A DNA stretch of 9,716 nucleotides, taken from contig CAMPIL010000116.1 in assembly GCA_946886375.1 (NCBI GenBank), positions 1 through 9,716 on the forward strand. Reading direction: 5' to 3'. Both the position numbers and the translations under genes were made by a program. The notes under the pieces were generated by a model, which worked only from the letters and a program-made list of their open reading frames with translations, was not told the origin of the DNA and made no database searches. Source of the DNA: an uncultured Phycisphaerales bacterium (lineage in GTDB: Bacteria > Planctomycetota > Phycisphaerae > Phycisphaerales > SM1A02). Positions 6,047-9,716 of the stretch are shown here, in pieces. Numbering within the stretch: position 1 is the stretch's first letter; each line of letters opens with the position of its first letter.

Positions 6047-7128
6047 GGTCCAACCTCCACGATGTTGTCGACGTTGTCTTCGTGCTGGGTAATCTGTTCA
6101 GCAGCCCCGGGGCCCTCGTAAATCCGCTTGTCCGGGCCGGCCGCAAGCAAAGCAAACTCGCCTGCTTGCAGTTCTGCCGTGGTGGTGATGGGCGCGCCCG
6201 CGGGATCGGCGAGATTCGTGATGGTGAGTTCCGAGCCTGACTTGATCTCGCGCGGCCGCAGCACGTGCACGTCGGAAAGCGTGGGAACGCGATCCGAGTC
6301 ATTGATGACGCCATCGCCGTTGCGATCGAACGCTCGATACGACTGCCCCAGGGCGCCGGCGGGATAGGGCCGGCGGAAATAGCGGATCGGCATGCCCCAG
6401 TAATCGACGACAACCTTGGGCAGGGTTTCCCAGGTCTGTCCCGCTGGCAGAACATCGCCGGGGAAATACGTGTGCATCCCGTTGGGGCCGTAATGAATCG
6501 CGGCGAGCAGCCGCTCATCCTTCAGTTCAAGGTACGGTCCAAGGATTTTGCCTTGATCGATGGGCAGCGGATTGAACACCGTTCCATACGCGCCGCCCAT
6601 TTTCATTCGGTTGGTGTACAGGCCTGCGGACGTGATGGTGGTCGCGCCCCACACGCCATCGTATTGCGGATTGCGAATGCCCTGTGGCGGATTTTCATCG
6701 CTCCAGTCGTTGGGCGAGCCCAGGCCGGTCGCGCCAAATCCGTCTTCGCGGTGATTGCCGTACCCAACCAGATAATCCGCCAGCGAGCACGAGGACCACC
6801 ATTCCTGTATTTGAATCGCGTAGGTTGCGGATGTGGGATTCGGCGGCGGAAACAGGTCGCGCAGCGTCGTCGCTCCTGGCCCGAGCACCGGCGGGTAGTA
6901 CCCCACTTCTTCCTTGAACCGGATCAAGCCTTTCTTCATGCTGTCGATAAGCGCGGCGGTGCGGGTCTTCTGCGAAGTTCGCGTCGCGGCGTTCATGGCG
7001 ACAATGACAAGGCTCAACAGCAGCACGATGATCGCCGTCACCACCAGCAGTTCGACGATGGTGAACGCGCGCAGCGAAGCCATCGCTGGCGGTGAGACCT
7101 TCAGAGAATGCGTGCTTCGATGCGTCAT
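6043..7128 (-). CDS. gspG: GspG-like pseudopilin 1, enlarged, with dockerin-like calcium loop
   Basis: Predicted major-type pseudopilin that would be processed by a prepilin peptidase and assembled into the periplasmic pseudopilus. A 21-residue leader ends in LRA, followed by mature FTIVELLVVTAII with Glu at +5 and a hydrophobic helix at about 22-47. Next comes an amphipathic stretch typical of GspG (ALIDSMKKGLIRFKEEVGYYPP). The C-terminus has GspG landmarks: DYWGMPIRYF at 242-251 (equivalent to DPWGxPY), AAGPDKR near 329-335, and a terminal acidic EDNVDNI. The protein has 361 residues against about 140-150 for classical GspG. Much of the excess lies in a middle region at about 95-240 and in an insertion between the DYWG and GPD motifs. 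That insertion carries a 12-residue loop, D268, N270, D272, G273, I275, D279, which fits the dockerin/EF-hand calcium pattern. The stop codon overlaps the next start in ATGA. It could be an unusual pilin of another type IV filament. Confidence 0.85.
   Translation of the reverse strand: MTHRSTHSLKVSPPAMASLRAFTIVELLVVTAIIVLLLSLVIVAMNAATRTSQKTRTAALIDSMKKGLIRFKEEVGYYPPVLGPGATTLRDLFPPPNPTSATYAIQIQEWWSSCSLADYLVGYGNHREDGFGATGLGSPNDWSDENPPQGIRNPQYDGVWGATTITSAGLYTNRMKMGGAYGTVFNPLPIDQGKILGPYLELKDERLLAAIHYGPNGMHTYFPGDVLPAGQTWETLPKVVVDYWGMPIRYFRRPYPAGALGQSYRAFDRNGDGVINDSDRVPTLSDVHVLRPREIKSGSELTITNLADPAGAPITTTAELQAGEFALLAAGPDKRIYEGPGAAEQITQHEDNVDNIVEVGP
6054..6060 (-). promoter_or_regulatory. Ribosome binding site of the second gspG-like gene
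   Basis: GTGGAGG on the transcribed strand lies 7 nt before the ATG at 6046, within the 3' end of the preceding gene. It is one of the two best Shine-Dalgarno sequences in the cluster, so this gene may be translated independently as well as by coupling through the ATGA overlap. Confidence 0.7.
6292..6327 (-). other. Dockerin/EF-hand-like calcium loop coding segment in pseudopilin 1
   Basis: Encodes D-R-N-G-D-G-V-I-N-D-S-D, residues 268-279. Acidic or amide oxygens occupy EF-loop positions 1, 3, 5, 9 and 12, with Gly at 6 and Ile at 8, matching the first half of a dockerin repeat. No second paired copy is present in the protein, so it is probably a structural calcium site rather than a cohesin-binding dockerin. 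Confidence 0.65.
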
Positions 7129-7135
7129 CGAATGG

Positions 7136-7141
7136 CCTTTC
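7136..7141 (-). promoter_or_regulatory. Ribosome binding site of the first gspG-like gene
   Basis: GAAAGG on the transcribed strand lies 7 nt before the ATG at 7128, inside the 19-bp gap after gspF. It supports this ATG over the in-frame ATG at 7083, which would give a leader of only five residues before the predicted cleavage site and has only a poorly placed AAGG upstream. Confidence 0.55.
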
Positions 7142-7147
7142 GCCAGA

Positions 7148-8443
7148 TCACAGTTTGCCGCTGGACACCGACTCGATCATCTTCACCAGTGGAAGGAACA
7201 GCGCGAGCACGATGGTGCCGACCACGCCGCCCAGCACCACGACCAGCAGCGGCTCCAAGAGGCTCAACAGCGCCTGGACCGCGACATCCACTTCTTCCTC
7301 GTAGTTGTCAGCGATCTTCATGAGCATCGTGTCCAGATCGCCGGTTTCTTCGCCTACGTCGATCATGTTGACGACAATGGCGTCGCAGACCTTCGCTTCG
7401 CGCAGCGGACCGGCGAACGTTTCGCCTTCGCGAATTGAATCGTGCACCTTGGTCAGCGCCTGCTCATAGACGTAATTGCCCGAGGTGTCGCGGGTAATCA
7501 TGATGGCTTCGAGAATCGGCACGCCCGCGGAGATGAGCGTCCCCAGCGTGCGCGTGAAGCGCGCGATGGAGGTCTTCTTGATCAGGCCGCCGATGATGGG
7601 CAGTTTGACGCGCACGATGTCCGTCGCCGCCCGGCCCGGACCCGTCTTGCGAATCAACTTGAACAGGAAGAAGAAGATGAACGGCGAAGCGAGAATCCAG
7701 ACCGCGCCGGGAATGGTCTGGTCCGGGCTTGCCTTGCCCGCCACCCACATGCTGGCGTTGATCAGCCAGACCGTCAGGCCGGGAAGTTCCACGTCGAAGT
7801 CGTTGAAGATGTCCTGGAACTTGGGAATCACGAAAACCATGATGCCGGTGACGATGAGCACCGCGATGCAGATGACCACGACGGGATAGATCATCGCGCC
7901 GATGATGCGGCGGCGGAGTCGCTGGGCTTTTTCCATGAACGTCGCCAGACGCTGAAGAATGAGGTCGAGCACGCCGCCGATTTCGCCGGCGTTGACCATC
8001 TTGCAATACAGTCGATCGAACGCCTTGGGGTGCTTGGCCATGGAGTCGGACAGCGTGGTGCCGGCTTCAACGTCCTCGGCGACTTGGCCGAGAATCGACT
8101 TGAGCAATCCCGGCTTCTGCTGACCTTCGAGAATCTGAATGGATCGCAGCAGCGGCAGGCCCGCGTCCTGCAGCGTGGATAATTGCCGCGTGAACATCGT
8201 GAGTTTCTTGCGGTTGACCTTGCCGATGCTCAGCGCGCCAAAACTGGACTTGCGCTTTTTCTTTTTGACCTTGGCGGCGGCGCCGGTGGCGCCAGAGCCC
8301 TTGACCTTCTGCTCGCGGACTGAAGTGGGGAAATATCCCTGGCCCTTGATGCGCTGGATCGCTTCTTCGCTTGATGTGGCTTCAACGGTTCCCTTCTGGG
8401 GTTTGCCGGCTGAATTCAACGCTTCGTACTGGTAGGTAGGCAT
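7148..8443 (-). CDS. gspF: GspF/PilC-type inner-membrane platform protein
   Basis: Polytopic inner-membrane platform protein that couples GspE to pseudopilin insertion. It has 431 residues, near the usual 400-420. The N-terminus MPTYQYEALNSAGKPQKG is the standard GspF opening, which fixes the start even though the only purine-rich site (GGAGG) is 16 nt upstream. A flexible segment at residues 50-67 is very lysine-rich (KVKKKKRK). Two tandem T2SSF domains follow, at about 80-205 and 290-415; each opens with a matching helix (FTRQLSTLQDAGLPLL and FTRTLGTLISAGVPIL), the internal duplication typical of the family. Hydrophobic membrane segments lie near 181-206, 244-264 and 396-418. Motifs GEIGG and GEETGDLD sit at equivalent places in the two repeats. 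It ends 19 bp before the first pseudopilin gene. The long basic linker is a little unusual; nothing looks broken. Confidence 0.96.
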   Translation of the reverse strand: MPTYQYEALNSAGKPQKGTVEATSSEEAIQRIKGQGYFPTSVREQKVKGSGATGAAAKVKKKKRKSSFGALSIGKVNRKKLTMFTRQLSTLQDAGLPLLRSIQILEGQQKPGLLKSILGQVAEDVEAGTTLSDSMAKHPKAFDRLYCKMVNAGEIGGVLDLILQRLATFMEKAQRLRRRIIGAMIYPVVVICIAVLIVTGIMVFVIPKFQDIFNDFDVELPGLTVWLINASMWVAGKASPDQTIPGAVWILASPFIFFFLFKLIRKTGPGRAATDIVRVKLPIIGGLIKKTSIARFTRTLGTLISAGVPILEAIMITRDTSGNYVYEQALTKVHDSIREGETFAGPLREAKVCDAIVVNMIDVGEETGDLDTMLMKIADNYEEEVDVAVQALLSLLEPLLVVVLGGVVGTIVLALFLPLVKMIESVSSGKL

Positions 8444-8571
8444 GGCAGGTCTCGTTGGGCCTCCGGCTTCGCGCGCTGCACGTGAGGCTGTGGTTCCGCA
8501 GGGTCACACTTCACTTGACTTCACGCGCGGTCTCAAAGGGCCGGGGTCCGGCCCTGTGCGGTGCGCGTGCT
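8444..8571 (-). other. gspE-gspF intergenic region
   Basis: This 128-bp gap is by far the longest in the cluster. On the transcribed strand it holds a GC-rich hairpin just after gspE, then two direct GTGAAGT copies 10 bp apart, then a GGAGG (8460-8464) that lies 16 nt before the gspF ATG, too far to be an ideal ribosome binding site. No convincing -35/-10 pair was found. It may hold an internal promoter or attenuation point that lets gspF and the pseudopilins be expressed at a level different from gspE; that role is inference. Confidence 0.5.
8537..8555 (-). terminator. GC-rich hairpin after gspE, possible attenuator or partial terminator
   Basis: A perfect 8-bp inverted repeat with a 3-nt loop. 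On the transcribed strand it reads AGGGCCGG, loop ACC, then CCGGCCCT, and starts 17 nt past the gspE stop codon. Only three T's follow (TTTGAG, counting the last stem base), so it is a weak intrinsic terminator at best. It may instead allow partial read-through, mark an mRNA processing point, or protect the 3' end of the gspE message. The structure is seen directly; its function is not. Confidence 0.35.
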
Positions 8572-9716
8572 CTAATCCTCAACAATCGTCTCTCGCACCA
8601 CCTCATCGATCGTGGTCTGGCCGTCGTAGATCGCCAACAGTCCCGACTCGCGCAAGGTTCGCATGCCGTCGCGGCGGCACTCGGCCCGCAGCACCGTGGT
8701 GGAGGCTTCCTGCATCACCAGATCACGCAGCTGGTCGGTCATGCGCATGATTTCAAAGATCGCCTTGCGCCCGCGATATCCGCTCTGGTTGCAATTCTCG
8801 CAGCCGTGGCCGCGAAAAAGCGTGCGGCCTTCGATGTCCTTGCGCCGCAGCGCGAGTTCCATCAGTTGCTCTTCGGTTGGCGTGAATTCCTCTTTACAGG
8901 AGAGGCAGATGCGCCGCACGAGGCGCTGGGCGACGATCGCCTCGATTGTCGCGGTGAGAAGGAACGCTTCCATTCCAAGATCAAGCAATCGCAGGATGGA
9001 TGACGGCGCATCGTTGGTGTGCAGCGTGGAGAACACCAGGTGACCGGTGAGCGACGCCTGCACCGCGATCTGCGCGGTTTCAAGATCGCGGATTTCGCCG
9101 ATCAGAATGATGTCGGGGTCCTGGCGCAGGAACGACCGCAGCAGCCGCGCGAAGGTGAGTTCCTGCTCGGTGTTGATCTGGCACTGAACCAGGCCGTCAA
9201 TGTCGTATTCAACCGGATCCTCGGCGGTGAGGATCTTGGTGTCGGGTTGATTGAGTTCGTTGAGCGCGGCGTACAGCGTGGTGGTCTTGCCGCTGCCGGT
9301 GGGGCCGGTCACGATGATGATGCCGTTGGGCTTCTGGATCAGCGTGCGCACGATTTCCAGCTCATCGTTGCGAAGGCCGATCTTGTCCAGGCTCAACTGA
9401 ACGTTCGAGCGGTCCAGCACGCGCATCACGACCGATTCGCCGAACATTGTCGGCAACACGCTGATACGCAGATCGATGGGACTCTTGGCGACTTCCAGTT
9501 CGATGCGGCCGTCCTGCGGCAGACGGCGCTCGGCGATGTCCAGATTCGCCATGACCTTGATGCGCGAAACAATCGGCAAGGCCAGGTGCCGCGGCGGCGG
9601 AATCATTTCATACAGCACGCCGTCGATGCGATAGCGCATCTTGAATTCTTCTTCGAACGGCTCGAAGTGAATGTCCGACGCCTTGTCCTTGATCGCCTGC
9701 AGCAGCACGAGGTTGA
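8572..9716 (-). CDS. gspE: GspE/PilB-type secretion ATPase (partial, N-terminus beyond right edge)
   Basis: Hexameric cytoplasmic ATPase that powers pseudopilus assembly through GspF. The frame is open to the right edge and continues upstream of the GTG at 9708 as ..NLV-LLQAIKDKASDIHFEP, the normal interior of the GspE/PilB N2 domain, so that GTG is not the start and the N1 domain is missing. Visible in order: the SDIHFEP block; the arginine-rich RRLPQDGRI segment; Walker A GPTGSGKTTT at 9277-9306; the Asp box TAEDPVEYD; the Walker B region PDIILIGEIRD at about 9085-9117; the His box GHLVFSTLHTNDA at about 9007-9045; and a zinc-type tetracysteine CLSC-x31-CENC at 8791-8907. All catalytic elements look intact. 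It ends with a TAG, 128 bp before gspF. Family membership is certain; GspE rather than PilB is inferred from the gspG-K neighbours. A retraction ATPase (PilT) is unlikely because PilT lacks the tetracysteine. Confidence 0.95.
   Translation of the reverse strand, partial: NLVLLQAIKDKASDIHFEPFEEEFKMRYRIDGVLYEMIPPPRHLALPIVSRIKVMANLDIAERRLPQDGRIELEVAKSPIDLRISVLPTMFGESVVMRVLDRSNVQLSLDKIGLRNDELEIVRTLIQKPNGIIIVTGPTGSGKTTTLYAALNELNQPDTKILTAEDPVEYDIDGLVQCQINTEQELTFARLLRSFLRQDPDIILIGEIRDLETAQIAVQASLTGHLVFSTLHTNDAPSSILRLLDLGMEAFLLTATIEAIVAQRLVRRICLSCKEEFTPTEEQLMELALRRKDIEGRTLFRGHGCENCNQSGYRGRKAIFEIMRMTDQLRDLVMQEASTTVLRAECRRDGMRTLRESGLLAIYDGQTTIDEVVRETIVED

Noticed and set aside
6265..7095. Plus-strand open frame of 276 codons opposite the first gspG-like gene
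   Set aside because: Antisense shadow. Its translation ends in a His/Asp/Gln-rich artefact where it mirrors the hydrophobic pilin helix.
7442..8182. Plus-strand open frame of 246 codons opposite gspF
   Set aside because: Antisense shadow. Its Asp/His-rich composition comes from reading hydrophobic gspF codons in reverse complement.
8510..8540. A possible TTGAGA -35 box just after the gspE hairpin
   Set aside because: No acceptable -10 hexamer is found 15-19 bp downstream, so a promoter cannot be supported.
9706..9708. GTG at 9708 as the gspE start
   Set aside because: The frame continues upstream to the edge with conserved family residues, and a start here would remove the entire N1 domain and part of N2.
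1..9716. CRISPR arrays, tRNA or rRNA genes, insertion sequences, phage or attachment sites
   Set aside because: No regular spaced repeats, cloverleaf-like segments, transposase motifs or terminal inverted repeats were seen; almost every base lies in the eight genes.

Overview
The window is one co-directional block of eight genes, all on the minus strand and transcribed from the right edge to the left edge. It encodes the cytoplasmic and inner-membrane core plus the full pseudopilin set of a type II secretion (T2SS) / type IV filament-like machine. In transcription order: GspE ATPase (N-terminus beyond the right edge), GspF inner-membrane platform protein, two GspG-like major pseudopilins, and then GspH-, GspI-, GspJ- and GspK-like minor pseudopilins. 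The last runs off the left edge and is open in frame for all 403 visible codons.

The order E-F-G-(G')-H-I-J-K is collinear with the classical gsp operon except for the extra G-like gene. No GspC, GspD, GspL, GspM or prepilin peptidase lies in the window. The genes are tightly packed: 128 bp between E and F, 19 bp between F and G, ATGA start/stop overlaps at the next three junctions, 1 bp between I and J, and 49 bp before K. This implies one mRNA with coupled translation. A GC-rich perfect hairpin in the E-F gap is the only non-coding structure that stands out.

The organism is probably a planctomycete-type bacterium (Phycisphaerae-like). This is an inference from the GspF sequence style, AFTLIE-type prepilin sites, very large pseudopilins, repeated DxDxDG acidic loops and fairly high GC by eye. 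No taxonomic marker gene is present.

The unusual features lie in the pseudopilins. They are about two to three times the usual length. Their leaders are long (19-45 residues), and cleavage is predicted after Ala or Ser rather than Gly in five of six. At least four of the six contain EF-hand/dockerin/thrombospondin-3-like acidic calcium loops, three of them in the GspK-like protein. The two GspG-like proteins have long insertions between the DPWG-type strand and the GPD calcium-site region. The likely picture is an elaborated, calcium-stabilised pseudopilus driven by GspE on GspF. Its substrate, and whether it exports, adheres or takes up polymers, cannot be read from this window.
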